Below the pieces are notes generated by a model. The model was not told the DNA's origin and ran no database searches. It worked only from the letters and a program-made list of their open reading frames with translations. From contig CAYJAY010000038.1 of assembly GCA_964368445.1 (NCBI GenBank), forward strand, positions 1-19,266: a DNA stretch of 19,266 bases. Reading direction: 5' to 3'. Position 1 is the stretch's first letter. Each line of letters begins with the position of its first letter. Origin of the DNA: CAYJAY01 sp964368445. GTDB taxonomy: Bacteria > Bacillota > Clostridia > Oscillospirales > Ruminococcaceae. The translations under genes and the position numbers were made by a program. This document shows, one piece after another, positions 1-7,797 of this stretch.

Positions 1-50
1 TAAATCTGTTGTCAGTGACTTCGATGGTTCAAATCCATCCGCTCCCACCA
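1..50 (+). tRNA. tRNA-Tyr (GTA), 3' part only
   Basis: The window opens inside the anticodon loop: TAAATC fits the loop of a GTA anticodon whose first base lies off the left edge. A long variable arm follows, as in bacterial tRNA-Tyr. Next come a T-arm (stem GATGG, loop TTCAAAT, stem CCATC, about 23-39), the 3' acceptor strand CGCTCCC, discriminator A and an encoded CCA at 48-50. The long variable arm also occurs in tRNA-Ser and tRNA-Leu, but the TAAATC loop sequence favours Tyr. The 5' half is not in the window. Confidence 0.85.
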
Positions 51-253
51 ACAACGTGACGTTGCATCCATCGTTCTATGGGTTCAGCGTCTTTTTGTTT
101 GTTTGAAAAAAGTTCGCAAGTCGCAGTTTTTGTGAATGCGATGTGACAGGCGTGACGCTGCGTTCAACTTGTTTGGGCTCGGTGTCATTTTTTTATTATG
201 ATAGTTTTTACTTTTAGTAAAATTATAAAACTTGTGAAGAGGATATGTGATAT
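51..253. other. Intergenic region, tRNA-Tyr to amylase
   Basis: No gene is supported here. There is a short inverted repeat CAACG-TGA-CGTTG (52-64) without a following T-run. A small AT-rich inverted repeat TTTTAC-TTTTA-GTAAAA (206-222) lies upstream of the amylase ribosome site. No convincing -35/-10 pair could be settled on, so the amylase promoter remains unplaced. Confidence 0.5.
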
Positions 254-1711
254 ATGAATAACAGAACGATAATTCAATTTTTCGAATGGTATCTGCCGTC
301 CGACGCCGGGCATTGGAAACATACTATGTTACAGGCAGAAAAACTTAAGGGGCTTGGCATAACGGAGGTTTGGCTTCCGCCCGCATATAAATGCGCAAAC
401 GGAATAAACGACGTCGGCTACGGCGTGTATGATATGTATGACCTTGGCGAATTCGACCAAAAAGGAACCGTTCCGACAAAATACGGAACAAAAGACGAGT
501 ATTTAAGCGCTGTTAAGGCGTTGCAACAGCAAGGGATTAAGGTGTATGCCGACGTAGTTTTTAACCATCGCATGGGCGCAGACGGCACAGAGAATGTACA
601 AGCAAAGGTGTTTGACCTTAATAATAGAGGACACCAACTCGAACAACGCGAGATAACTGCATGGACAAAGTTTGACTTTGTCGGAAGGGGCGGAAATTAC
701 AGCGATTTTAAATGGAACCACAATCACTTTGACGGAACCGATTGGGACAACGCGACGAACAAAAAGGCGCTTTATCTTTTTGAGGGCAAAGCTTGGGAAA
801 ACGAGGTTGACCTTGAAAACGGAAATTTCGACTATCTTATGGGAGCAGACCTAGACCTTAACTATCCCGAGACGTTTGACGAACTTGTGAGATGGGGGAA
901 ATGGTATCTCGATTTTACCGGTGTCGATGGGTTCAGGCTTGATGCAATAAAACATCTTAGCTTTTCAAAGATGTTTAGTTGGATAACCGAGATGAGGGAT
1001 CACGCAAAAAAAGACCTGTTTATTGTCGGGGAATATTGGCACCAAGCTCTTTCGGCGCTTACGCATTATCTCGATAAAAATGCAAACGACCTTTGTCTTT
1101 TCGACGTGCCGTTACACTATAATTTTTACAGCGCGTCTAACAGCAACGGAAACTTTGACATGAGCAAAATGTTTGAAAACTCACTTGTTGGAAAACGTCC
1201 TAGCCGAGCGGTGACGATTGTGGATAACCACGACACTCAACCCGGGCAGGCACTTCAAAGTTATGTAAATGGCTGGTTTAAGCTCCATGCATATTCGTTA
1301 ATATTGTTAAGACAAGAGGGAACACCTTGTGTTTTCTACGGGGATTTATATGGCATTCCACACGATGGAATTGCGCCACTTGGGCAAAAATTTGAAACAC
1401 TGTTGAAAGCAAGGCAAAGCCTTGCGTACGGCGAACAGATAGATTATTTTAACGATAGCTCTGTTGTTGGCTTTACAAGAATGGGGGACGAGAGACACGA
1501 AAATTCCGGAGTTGCGGTTGTGATGACCGACAGTGTCGGGGGAACGATACGCATGTGTGTTGGTGAAAGGTTTATAGGAAAGACGATGGTCGATTGTATT
1601 AACAACAACAGTGCTGAAATAATAGTTGAAAACGACGGCTGTGCAAACTTTCCGGTGGGAGATGGAAGCGTTAGTGTTTATGTCGACAAACAGGTGTTTG
1701 GCAGTTTTTAA
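254..1711 (+). CDS. amyA: Cytoplasmic alpha-amylase (GH13)
   Basis: This enzyme hydrolyses internal alpha-1,4 bonds of starch, glycogen or maltodextrins. The 485-residue protein has no signal peptide and begins directly with the first beta strand of the barrel (TIIQFFEWYLP). It therefore resembles the intracellular GH13_5 enzymes of the E. coli AmyA/Bacillus liquefying-amylase type in fold and length. The conserved GH13 regions are visible: DVVFNH at 100-105, GFRLDAIKH at 226-234 with nucleophile Asp230, IVGEYW with acid/base Glu260, and DNHDTQ with transition-state Asp327. The start is ATG 254 with AGAGGA about 10 bases upstream. It stands alone, ending in a terminator shared with the convergent gene. 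The neighbouring sugar operon suggests a general carbohydrate region, but co-regulation is not shown. The gene symbol is by family analogy. Confidence 0.93.
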   Translation: MNNRTIIQFFEWYLPSDAGHWKHTMLQAEKLKGLGITEVWLPPAYKCANGINDVGYGVYDMYDLGEFDQKGTVPTKYGTKDEYLSAVKALQQQGIKVYADVVFNHRMGADGTENVQAKVFDLNNRGHQLEQREITAWTKFDFVGRGGNYSDFKWNHNHFDGTDWDNATNKKALYLFEGKAWENEVDLENGNFDYLMGADLDLNYPETFDELVRWGKWYLDFTGVDGFRLDAIKHLSFSKMFSWITEMRDHAKKDLFIVGEYWHQALSALTHYLDKNANDLCLFDVPLHYNFYSASNSNGNFDMSKMFENSLVGKRPSRAVTIVDNHDTQPGQALQSYVNGWFKLHAYSLILLRQEGTPCVFYGDLYGIPHDGIAPLGQKFETLLKARQSLAYGEQIDYFNDSSVVGFTRMGDERHENSGVAVVMTDSVGGTIRMCVGERFIGKTMVDCINNNSAEIIVENDGCANFPVGDGSVSVYVDKQVFGSF

Positions 1712-1720
1712 TCAAAATAA

Positions 1721-1766
1721 AAAAGCAGGGTTTATCTTGAGTGATAGACCCTGCTTTTGTTTTGAT
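1721..1766. terminator. Bidirectional intrinsic terminator
   Basis: A 16-bp stem (arms 1721-1736 and 1743-1758, one G-T pair, six-base loop) contains the core GCAGGG/CCCTGC. It is flanked by T-rich sequence on both strands. It lies 10 bases after the amylase stop and just past the stop of the convergent DUF212 gene, so it can end both transcripts. Confidence 0.9.
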
Positions 1767-1776
1767 TGATTTAAAA

Positions 1777-2220
1777 CTAAATTAAAATGCCTACGATAAT
1801 CCCTATAATGCCTCCCACCAAAACTTGGAAGTTGGTGTGTCCGACAAGTTCTTTGAGTTCGCTTTGCGGGAAATTTGGGTGGTCGTTAAAGACTTTTGCG
1901 ATAATGTCGTTAAGAATTTTTGCTTGTTTTCCGGTTTCTAGCCTAACCCCTCTCGCATCGTGCATGACTATCGTTGCAAGTATAAACGTAACCGCAAACT
2001 CAAACGACGCCACAGAAAAATATTTTCCGCTTGAAATACAAAGCGCACACACCGTCGAAGCGTGGGAACTTGGCATCCCTCCGGGTCCAAAAAGACGTTC
2101 AAACTTCCATTCTTTTGTTAAAAAATAGTGTATAAAAAACTTTAAAACCTGCACAACAAACCAACCGGTGACGGCACTTATTAAAACTGTGTTTTGCCCA
2201 ATTTGTTTTAAATATTCCAT
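1777..2220 (-). CDS. DUF212 / divergent PAP2-family membrane protein (YuiD-like)
   Basis: This is a 147-residue membrane protein of the DUF212 family, a divergent relative of PAP2 acid phosphatases and vanadium haloperoxidases; Bacillus YuiD is the usual reference. The signature GGMPSSHAS is at about residues 47-55. It is followed by a hydrophobic segment, a HDARGVRLETGKQAKILN motif that is typical of the family, and a C-terminal helix (VLVGGIIGIIVGILI). The first helix is near residues 12-33. The length matches the family. The physiological substrate is unknown, and family members are only presumed to act on lipid phosphates. It is a single gene, convergent with the amylase. Confidence 0.85.
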   Translation of the reverse strand: MEYLKQIGQNTVLISAVTGWFVVQVLKFFIHYFLTKEWKFERLFGPGGMPSSHASTVCALCISSGKYFSVASFEFAVTFILATIVMHDARGVRLETGKQAKILNDIIAKVFNDHPNFPQSELKELVGHTNFQVLVGGIIGIIVGILI

Positions 2221-2306
2221 GTATATAAACCTTTAAACCTTTTTTCAATTTGTTTTCATTCTTAAATAGTATATCACTATATAAATTATCTTTCCATAGT
2301 TTTTTT

Positions 2307-2343
2307 AATTTATATAATATTTGTTCCAAATATTATATAAATT
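2307..2343. repeat. Perfect 17-bp inverted repeat, 3-base loop
   Basis: The arms at 2307-2323 and 2327-2343 are exact reverse complements around the loop TTC. They are almost wholly A/T, with one G/C pair next to the loop (TTTG-TTC-CAAA). The 3' arm runs directly into the TCGCC stem of the next palindrome. Confidence 0.85.
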
Positions 2344-2374
2344 CGCCATGCCCATCGGGCGGCGACTTAAGTCG
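2343..2374. repeat. GC-rich hairpin plus 12-bp perfect palindrome
   Basis: TCGCC-AT-GCCC-ATC-GGGC-GGCGA (2343-2365) forms an interrupted nine-pair hairpin. CGACTTAAGTCG (2363-2374) overlaps its end and is a perfect palindrome. The left flank repeats further on at 2386-2401, where a different hairpin follows. Confidence 0.75.
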
Positions 2375-2385
2375 TATAATAAATC

Positions 2386-2417
2386 ATATAAATTCGCCAT
2401 GTGGCTTTGCCATGGCG
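2386..2417. repeat. Second repeat copy with CGCCATG hairpin
   Basis: This is the second copy of ATATAAATTCGCCATG, at 2386-2401. Here CGCCATG (2395-2401) pairs with CATGGCG (2411-2417). The stem-loop differs in sequence from the first copy but shares the same left flank, which suggests one dispersed repeat family with variable hairpin heads. Confidence 0.7.
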
Positions 2418-2447
2418 TCTTCAATACATATTTTAAACCGCCTGACC

Positions 2448-2475
2448 ATAAACTCCGCCGTAAGGCGGAGTTTAT
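2448..2475 (-). terminator. Terminator-like hairpin over the regulator stop codon
   Basis: ATAAACTCCGCC (2448-2459) and GGCGGAGTTTAT (2464-2475) form a perfect 12-bp stem with loop GTAA. The stem includes the TAA stop of the regulator gene. Read on the minus strand, the T-run after the stem is short. On the plus strand the hairpin is followed by TTTATTTATTT, so it may work in either direction. Confidence 0.6.
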
Positions 2476-3314
2476 TTATTTAAATTGTAAAACATCTTTC
2501 TGTATTGCGACGGGGTATATCCGACGTTTTTTTTGAAAATTTTTGTGAAGTAATTATAATCTTTTATTCCGCAAAGTTCCGAAATTTCGGATATCGTGTG
2601 TGTGGTGTTGATTAAAAATGATTTTGCTACCGACATCTGTTTGTCTGCAATCATCGACATGACCGTTGTGCTTTTTGACGCCGCAAGCGAACAAAGCTTT
2701 GTCTTGCTCATCGAAAGGTTTTTGGACAGAACTTCAAGCGTCAAGTCGTGGTTATAGTGTTTTTCTATATAACTTGTTAAAACTTGAAGGTCGGTTTGTT
2801 TTGAAGAAGTTATTATGCCTTCAAGGCAGATGTATGACGAACACGCAAACAAAATTTCGGCACAAGAATTAATCAAAGTGTCGTCCACTACCATCAATTC
2901 CTCAAACTGTTTTTTTAAAGAATCGGGGTCGGGATGCCAGTTCAGTAACTGTTTAGTTTTTTCCCATTGTTCGCCGTTTGGGTCGTCATAACGCATCTGA
3001 CCAAAAAAGATGTATGCTATTGTCTCGCCTTGCATCTTGATTGGCAACACCGTTTCAAGAAGTCCGGCGTGGCAACGATAGGTGATGTGTTTTTCGTTTG
3101 AGTCCGAAAAAGAATTAATCGCATCAAAATCACATTTTTTACAGCGCTCGTGTCCCGCTTTTAGATTGTTAATACTGTTGCAAAACGACGCAAAATCGCT
3201 TGAAAAACATAAAAGGTTGTTGTGGGTGTCGGCAAGCGAATAGCGTATTCCGCTGATATTATAAAAGCCGGACAACAATTTCTCCATTTTTTGAAAGTCG
3301 AATGAAATCCCCAT
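2472..3314 (-). CDS. AraC-family regulator with PocR sensory domain
   Basis: A transcription regulator of 280 residues. The N-terminal half (about 8-165) matches the PocR ligand-binding domain. It shows a cysteine set C45, C58-x2-C61 and C81 (in YRCHAGL), followed by PIKMQGETIAYIFFGQM. The C-terminal part (about 175-277) is a two-helix-turn-helix AraC domain ending in IKDYNYFTKIFKKNVGYTPSQYR. In the founding member, PocR responds to 1,2-propanediol; other family members respond to different small molecules, so the ligand here is unknown. It is transcribed divergently from the sugar ABC operon, which makes it the likely activator of that operon. Start ATG 3314 has AAAGGAG seven bases upstream. 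Confidence 0.88.
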   Translation of the reverse strand: MGISFDFQKMEKLLSGFYNISGIRYSLADTHNNLLCFSSDFASFCNSINNLKAGHERCKKCDFDAINSFSDSNEKHITYRCHAGLLETVLPIKMQGETIAYIFFGQMRYDDPNGEQWEKTKQLLNWHPDPDSLKKQFEELMVVDDTLINSCAEILFACSSYICLEGIITSSKQTDLQVLTSYIEKHYNHDLTLEVLSKNLSMSKTKLCSLAASKSTTVMSMIADKQMSVAKSFLINTTHTISEISELCGIKDYNYFTKIFKKNVGYTPSQYRKMFYNLNK

Positions 3315-3486
3315 ATTGTTTTCTCCTTTAGGTTGATTATAGCATAATGTTTTAGCTTTTAAAATATTTTTCTATTTTGGGGTAAAATATTACTATACAA
3401 TGAACAAATTATTATGGATAATAGTAATAGAATAATTGCAAAAACACAAGTGTTTTTAGCGATTGTATAAAAAACGGAGGATTAAA
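3315..3486. promoter_or_regulatory. Divergent control region, regulator / sugar operon
   Basis: The space between the divergent genes holds two inverted repeats. TATTACTAT (3388-3396) and ATAGTAATA (3421-3429) are exact reverse complements placed 33 bases apart, about three helical turns. AAAAACAC-AA-GTGTTTTT (3440-3457) is a perfect 8-bp palindrome just before the operon's ribosome site. Both are candidate operators for the adjacent AraC-type regulator or for a global regulator. TATACAAT near 3393-3400 could be a -10 for the operon, but no clear -35 accompanies it. Confidence 0.5.
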
Positions 3487-4770
3487 ATGAAAAAATTACT
3501 TATTCTTGTAGCGTTACTAGTTGTTGCTTCGATGTTGTTTACCGCTTGCGGTGCACCGGCAGAGACAGGAACGACCGAACCCACAACAGAACCCTCGGCA
3601 GATGCAAAAACCATTGTATATTGGTCGATGTGGGATTCGACAGAACCCCAAGCAATTGCAATTCAAAAAGCTGTTGATGCTTATATGGCGGACACAGGAA
3701 ACATCGTTGACGTTCAATTTAAAGGACGTACAGGCCAACGTGAAGGCCTCGAGCCGGCACTTGACGCAGGAACGGTTATCGACCTTTTTGACGAAGATAT
3801 CGACCGCGTTAACGGCACATGGGGCGACTATCTTTTGGATTTAGAACAATTTGCTGCTGATAGCGATTACGAAGCAACAGCAAACGCGGCGCTTATGGCT
3901 GCGGTTCGCGACGTGAGCCCGGACGGACTATTAAGATCGATTCCTTACCAACCTTCTGTTTTCGCATTTTTCTATAACCAAGCAATCTTTGCTGAAGCAG
4001 GCGTTGAAGGCGTTCCGACAACTTGGGATGAATTCCTTGACGCTTGTGAAAAAATCAAAACAGCAGGCTACATACCTTTGACAAGTGACGACGCATACAT
4101 GACAACTCTACCCGGCTTCTACCTTGCTCGTATGTTAGGTGATGACGGAGTTGGCGATTTGGTTAACAACGGAGAGTGGGCAGAAAACCCCGCAGCTCTT
4201 CAAATGGCTGAAGCTTATGCAGACCTTGCAGCAAAAGGATATTTCTCACCCAACATCGCTTCTAACGTTTGGCCGGCAGGTCAAAACGGCGAATTTGCTC
4301 TTGGCGAAGTTGCAATGTATCTCAATGGTTCATGGCTTCCCAACGAAGTTCGTAACATAACCGGCGACGAGTTTGAATGGGGCTGCTTTAGCTATCCGGC
4401 AGTTGATGGCGGAGCAAACGGACCCGAAGCTTCAAACTTTGGCGGACAAGCTTTTGGAATTAACAAAGACAGCCAAGTTGCAGCAGAAGCTTTTGAACTT
4501 ATCGAATATATAACAAAAGGCGAATACGACCTTATGCTTTCGCAAGAGTCGCTCGGAATTCCGGCGGACACAACAAACACAGAATGGCCGGTACAACTTG
4601 CCGAGGTTCAACCTGTTATGGATTCTCTTGAAACAAGATTTGTTTGGGCAGGAAACATGGAAATTAACGCAGACATGACACCTGTTATCAAAGAAAACTT
4701 CACAAAACTTGTAGGCGGAACGATGTCTGCTCAAGAATTTATAGATGCTATGGAAGCTGCTTCTAACTAA
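3487..4770 (+). CDS. Carbohydrate ABC transporter substrate-binding lipoprotein
   Basis: This is the extracytoplasmic binding protein of a family-1 (CUT1-type) sugar importer, 427 residues long. It has a lipoprotein signal peptide with lipobox LFTAC, giving lipid-modified Cys21. An acidic, threonine-rich linker follows, then the two-lobe solute-binding fold (IVYWSMWDSTEP at the start; NGEWAENPAALQMAEAYADLAAKGYF and GEVAMYLNGSWLPNE in the middle). ATG 3487 is chosen over an in-frame TTG at 3463 because GGAGG (3476-3480) is six bases before it and the upstream codons would bury that site. It is the first gene of the operon. The sugar cannot be read from sequence. A strong hairpin separates it from the permease genes. 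Confidence 0.93.
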   Translation: MKKLLILVALLVVASMLFTACGAPAETGTTEPTTEPSADAKTIVYWSMWDSTEPQAIAIQKAVDAYMADTGNIVDVQFKGRTGQREGLEPALDAGTVIDLFDEDIDRVNGTWGDYLLDLEQFAADSDYEATANAALMAAVRDVSPDGLLRSIPYQPSVFAFFYNQAIFAEAGVEGVPTTWDEFLDACEKIKTAGYIPLTSDDAYMTTLPGFYLARMLGDDGVGDLVNNGEWAENPAALQMAEAYADLAAKGYFSPNIASNVWPAGQNGEFALGEVAMYLNGSWLPNEVRNITGDEFEWGCFSYPAVDGGANGPEASNFGGQAFGINKDSQVAAEAFELIEYITKGEYDLMLSQESLGIPADTTNTEWPVQLAEVQPVMDSLETRFVWAGNMEINADMTPVIKENFTKLVGGTMSAQEFIDAMEAASN

Positions 4771-4789
4771 TAACTTAAATATTCTATAT

Positions 4790-4826
4790 AAATATTGCGG
4801 CGGCGTTGTTAGCCGTCGCAATATTT
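4790..4826 (+). promoter_or_regulatory. Intercistronic stem-loop after the binding-protein gene
   Basis: Arms 4790-4804 and 4812-4826 form a 15-bp stem (core ATTGCGGCGGC / GCCGTCGCAAT, one G-T pair) with a seven-base loop. No T-run follows and the permease ribosome site begins six bases later. It is therefore more likely an mRNA-stabilising or partial-termination element that keeps the binding protein in excess over the permeases, as is known between malE and malF. Confidence 0.75.
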
Positions 4827-4846
4827 AAAGTGGAGAGGAAAAGAGT

Positions 4847-5752
4847 ATGAAAAAGAGTAAGTCGATGATAGTGTTGTTCTTGACTCCGGCGCTTATCTTG
4901 TTCAGTGCAATATTTATCTATCCTATTATAAGAACGCTAATAATGAGCTTTTTTTATGTTGAAACGGTCACAAGTTCCATTAACACGTGGACCTTTGTCG
5001 GCGTTGAAAACTTTGTTAAACTTATAAACACAAGCTTGTTTATGCAATCGCTTTGGAACCTTTTCAGAATTTGGTTTATCGGTGGCATAGGGGTGATGAC
5101 TTTGGCGTTGCTTTTTGCCGCGATACTAAACAGTGGAATAAGAGGAAAAAGATTTTTCAGAGCTATTATATATATGCCAAACGTCATAAGTGCTGTTGCG
5201 CTTGCCACTATGTGGTTGCAATATGTGTTTAACAATCGTTTTGGGCTTTTTAAAACGTTCTTTACCGCTATTGGTGCCGAAATCCTTGCCGGCATAGCGT
5301 GGACAGACCCTCAATATAAATTTTGGGCGCTTTTAATGGCATATTGTTTTGGAATGGTCGGCTATCACATGCTTATCTTTTCGAGTGGTATTGAAAAGAT
5401 ACCAAAAGATTACTTTGAAGCCTCGCATATAGACGGAGCCGGAAAAGTAAGACAATTTTTTCATATCTCTTGGCCGCTTCTTAGAGGAGTTTTAAAAACA
5501 AACATAACGATGTGGACGATAACTTCGGTAGGGTTCTTTGTTTGGTCGCAACTTTTTTCAAACGTTACGGCAGACACCCAAACAATCACCCCGATGGTTT
5601 ATATGTATCTCCAGACTTTCGGTTCAGGAAACGCAATAACCGAACGGAATGCGGGACTTGGCGCCGCAGTTGGTGTTATTCTTTGCATAGTTGTGGTAAC
5701 AGTTTTTATTATTACAAATAAAGTTATCAAAGATGATGATTATGAACTTTAA
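4847..5752 (+). CDS. Sugar ABC transporter permease (MalF/UgpA type)
   Basis: This is the first inner-membrane subunit of the importer, 301 residues with about six hydrophobic helices. The first helix is at residues 8-30 (MIVLFLTPALILFSAIFIYPI), typical of CUT1 permeases. The EAA loop that docks the ATPase is visible near residues 193-220: EASHIDGAGKVRQFFHISWPLLRG. The start ATG 4847 is preceded by GGAGAGG. It lies 76 bases after the binding-protein gene, with the hairpin between, and 17 bases before the second permease. No ATPase gene accompanies it. Confidence 0.93.
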   Translation: MKKSKSMIVLFLTPALILFSAIFIYPIIRTLIMSFFYVETVTSSINTWTFVGVENFVKLINTSLFMQSLWNLFRIWFIGGIGVMTLALLFAAILNSGIRGKRFFRAIIYMPNVISAVALATMWLQYVFNNRFGLFKTFFTAIGAEILAGIAWTDPQYKFWALLMAYCFGMVGYHMLIFSSGIEKIPKDYFEASHIDGAGKVRQFFHISWPLLRGVLKTNITMWTITSVGFFVWSQLFSNVTADTQTITPMVYMYLQTFGSGNAITERNAGLGAAVGVILCIVVVTVFIITNKVIKDDDYEL

Positions 5753-5769
5753 TAGAAAGGATTAAAATT

Positions 5770-6636
5770 ATGTTAAAGCAAAAAATTAATTGGAAAAAAG
5801 AACTTAGTCTTTCCCCGGGATACATCATTTTAATTCTTTGGGTTTTGTTCACGTTTGTTCTTGTTGGTTGGGTTTTTGCGGCAAGTTTTGCAACGACAAA
5901 AGATATCTTTGCCGGAGATGCGCTAAAATTTCCGACAGGACTTCATTTTGAAAACTATGTAAAGGCTTGGCAATCTCAAAACGTAAGCGTATTTATGCTA
6001 AACTCTTTGGGATATGCTACCGTTTCAAGTGCTATATTGATTTTTGTTTGTGCACCGGCGGCATATGTCCTTTCGAGATTTAAATTTATTGCAAATCTGT
6101 TTATACAAAGAGGCTTTGTTGCCGCAATGGGCGTGCCGGTTGTCATGATAATACTGCCACTTTTCAGTGTTGTAACTTTTCTTAACATGACCGAAACCGA
6201 TTTTAAAACAAGAGTTTTGATGGTTTTCCTTTATGTCGGAATAAATATACCGTTTACAGTTATATTTCTTTTGTCTTTCTTTTCAAATCTTTCAAGAACA
6301 TTTGAAGAAGCCGCCGCTATAGACGGTTGTTCTCCTATGAAAACTTTTTGGAAGATAATGTTTCCGTTGGCTCAACCCGGAATTATAACCGTTTCGATCT
6401 TTAACTTTATCAACATCTGGAACGAATACTTTATGTCGCTTATCTTTGCAAGTTCCGACACGGTTCGTCCGGTTGCGGTTGGACTGTATTCGATGATTAA
6501 CTCAATGCGATACACAGGCGACTGGGCAGGAATGTTTGCTTCGGTTATAATTGTTTTCCTTCCTACCTTTGTTTTATATCTATTCTTGTCTGAAAGAATA
6601 ATAGAGGGCGTCACAGGTGGCGCAATTAAAGGTTAG
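5770..6636 (+). CDS. Sugar ABC transporter permease (MalG/UgpE type)
   Basis: The second membrane subunit, 288 residues. The first helix is at about residues 14-36 (LSPGYIILILWVLFTFVLVGWVFAASF), and the EAA loop is EEAAAIDGCSPMKTFWKIMFPLAQPG at about 178-203. The C-terminal ending (LFLSERIIEGVTGGAIKG) is the usual one for MalG-like subunits. It pairs with the preceding permease; AAAGG precedes ATG 5770. The stop is followed after 34 bases by the preferred start of the kinase gene. Confidence 0.93.
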   Translation: MLKQKINWKKELSLSPGYIILILWVLFTFVLVGWVFAASFATTKDIFAGDALKFPTGLHFENYVKAWQSQNVSVFMLNSLGYATVSSAILIFVCAPAAYVLSRFKFIANLFIQRGFVAAMGVPVVMIILPLFSVVTFLNMTETDFKTRVLMVFLYVGINIPFTVIFLLSFFSNLSRTFEEAAAIDGCSPMKTFWKIMFPLAQPGIITVSIFNFINIWNEYFMSLIFASSDTVRPVAVGLYSMINSMRYTGDWAGMFASVIIVFLPTFVLYLFLSERIIEGVTGGAIKG

Positions 6637-6670
6637 TGTTACGAAAAATAAAACAGTGTTGGAGCATGAC

Positions 6671-7771
6671 ATGAGGAATAATATAATTGAAATTGCAGAG
6701 AGATTTGATTTTGAAAGCGAGATAAAAGAAGTTTCTCCGTTTGGTAATGGGCACATAAACAACACTTTTATTGTTGAAACAAAAAGCGAAAAGAGATATG
6801 TTCTTCAACGTATAAATGATTATGTTTTTAAAAAGCCGCTTGAAGTTATGGAAAACATATTTGGAATAACGGAACATATCGAGAAAAAAATTGAGCAAAT
6901 CGGTGGTACCGAAAATCTCAGATGTGCGCTTAAATTCATCAAGACAAAACGGGGTAAAACCTGCACTTCGGACAGCGAGGGTAAAATATGGCGCGCGTAC
7001 GAATTTATTGATGGAAACAGTTTTGATATCATAGATTCGTGTGAAATTTTCCGAAACTCGGGAAAGTCTTTTGGCGATTTTTTCAAGTATCTTTCTGACT
7101 ATCCGGTAAATACGTTAAACGAAACTATCATCGATTTTCACAACACGCCGGTCAGGATAGAACAATTAAACGAGGCGGTAAAAAAAGACGTCAAGGGACT
7201 TGTAAAAAACGTAGGTCCCGAACTTGAGTTTATAAAAAAAAGACAAGCAGACGCTTTTTTCTTTGTTGATTTAAAGAAAAAAGGTGAGATACCCGTAAGG
7301 GTTACGCACAACGACACAAAGCTAAACAATGTTTTGATGGACAAGCAAACCAACAGGGGAATTTGTGTTATCGATCTTGACACTGTTATGCCGGGGTTTA
7401 TTGCGTTTGATTTTGGAGACACCATTCGATACGGCGCAAACAACTGTGACGAGGACGAACCAAACACCGAAAAATGTAAGTTTGATGTCGATCTTTTCAC
7501 GGCATATGTCGAGGGCTTTTTGGAGTGTGCCGGAAAGTCTATGACACAAAAAGAGATCGATACTCTTGTCATGGGTGCTAAAGTTATACTTCTTGAACAG
7601 GCTATAAGGTTTCTTGCCGATTATTTGAATGGGGATATATACTACAAAGTAACAAGGCCCAGCCAAAACCTTGACAGGACAAGAACCCAACTTAAACTGA
7701 TTTCGGATATGGAACAAATTTTTGAACAACTTGAACAGATTGTTCAAACAACGGCGCAGAAATATCTATAA
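6671..7771 (+). CDS. nahK: NahK-like sugar 1-kinase (APH fold)
   Basis: Predicted kinase of the aminoglycoside-phosphotransferase fold, close to the N-acetylhexosamine 1-kinase (NahK/LnpB) group. NahK phosphorylates GlcNAc or GalNAc at the anomeric carbon with ATP. From ATG 6671 the protein has 366 residues, close to the roughly 360 of NahK. It shows the N-terminal FGNGHINNTFIVE nucleotide loop, the catalytic segment VTHNDTKLNNVL (His213, Asp215, Asn220) and the metal-binding segment VIDLDTVMPG (Asp235, Asp237). An in-frame GTG at 6617 would add 18 residues and overlap the permease, but ATG 6671 has GGAG (6661-6664) at proper spacing. Its place after a sugar importer and before a nucleotidyltransferase supports the role. 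Other hexoses remain possible substrates. Confidence 0.8.
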   Translation: MRNNIIEIAERFDFESEIKEVSPFGNGHINNTFIVETKSEKRYVLQRINDYVFKKPLEVMENIFGITEHIEKKIEQIGGTENLRCALKFIKTKRGKTCTSDSEGKIWRAYEFIDGNSFDIIDSCEIFRNSGKSFGDFFKYLSDYPVNTLNETIIDFHNTPVRIEQLNEAVKKDVKGLVKNVGPELEFIKKRQADAFFFVDLKKKGEIPVRVTHNDTKLNNVLMDKQTNRGICVIDLDTVMPGFIAFDFGDTIRYGANNCDEDEPNTEKCKFDVDLFTAYVEGFLECAGKSMTQKEIDTLVMGAKVILLEQAIRFLADYLNGDIYYKVTRPSQNLDRTRTQLKLISDMEQIFEQLEQIVQTTAQKYL

Positions 7772-7797
7772 AATAATCGTTCTAAATAGGAGATGTT

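Larger units (their letters stand above)
2221..2471. other. Intergenic stretch with clustered palindromes
   Basis: This 250-base gap between two minus-strand genes holds no credible ORF. It carries five inverted-repeat structures in a row, listed separately, plus a 16-base direct repeat (ATATAAATTCGCCATG) at 2335-2350 and 2386-2401. The DUF212 promoter must lie at the left side, where the minus strand reads TATACT near 2269-2274 as a possible -10; no good -35 was found. Confidence 0.6.

Noticed and set aside
52..64. CAACG-TGA-CGTTG hairpin after the tRNA as a terminator
   Set aside because: The stem is only five pairs and no T-run follows, so it cannot be called a terminator.
2307..2475. Palindrome cluster as a CRISPR array
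   Set aside because: There are only two imperfect repeat units with unequal spacing, no unique spacers of constant size and no cas genes.
3463..3486. TTG start that would extend the sugar-binding protein by eight residues
   Set aside because: The extension runs through the GGAGG ribosome site and would put basic residues before an already complete lipoprotein signal peptide. ATG 3487 is far better placed.
4432..4821. 129-codon minus-strand ORF opposite the end of the binding-protein gene
   Set aside because: It starts beyond the intercistronic hairpin, is rich in Cys/Arg/Phe as expected for an antisense frame, and has no support.
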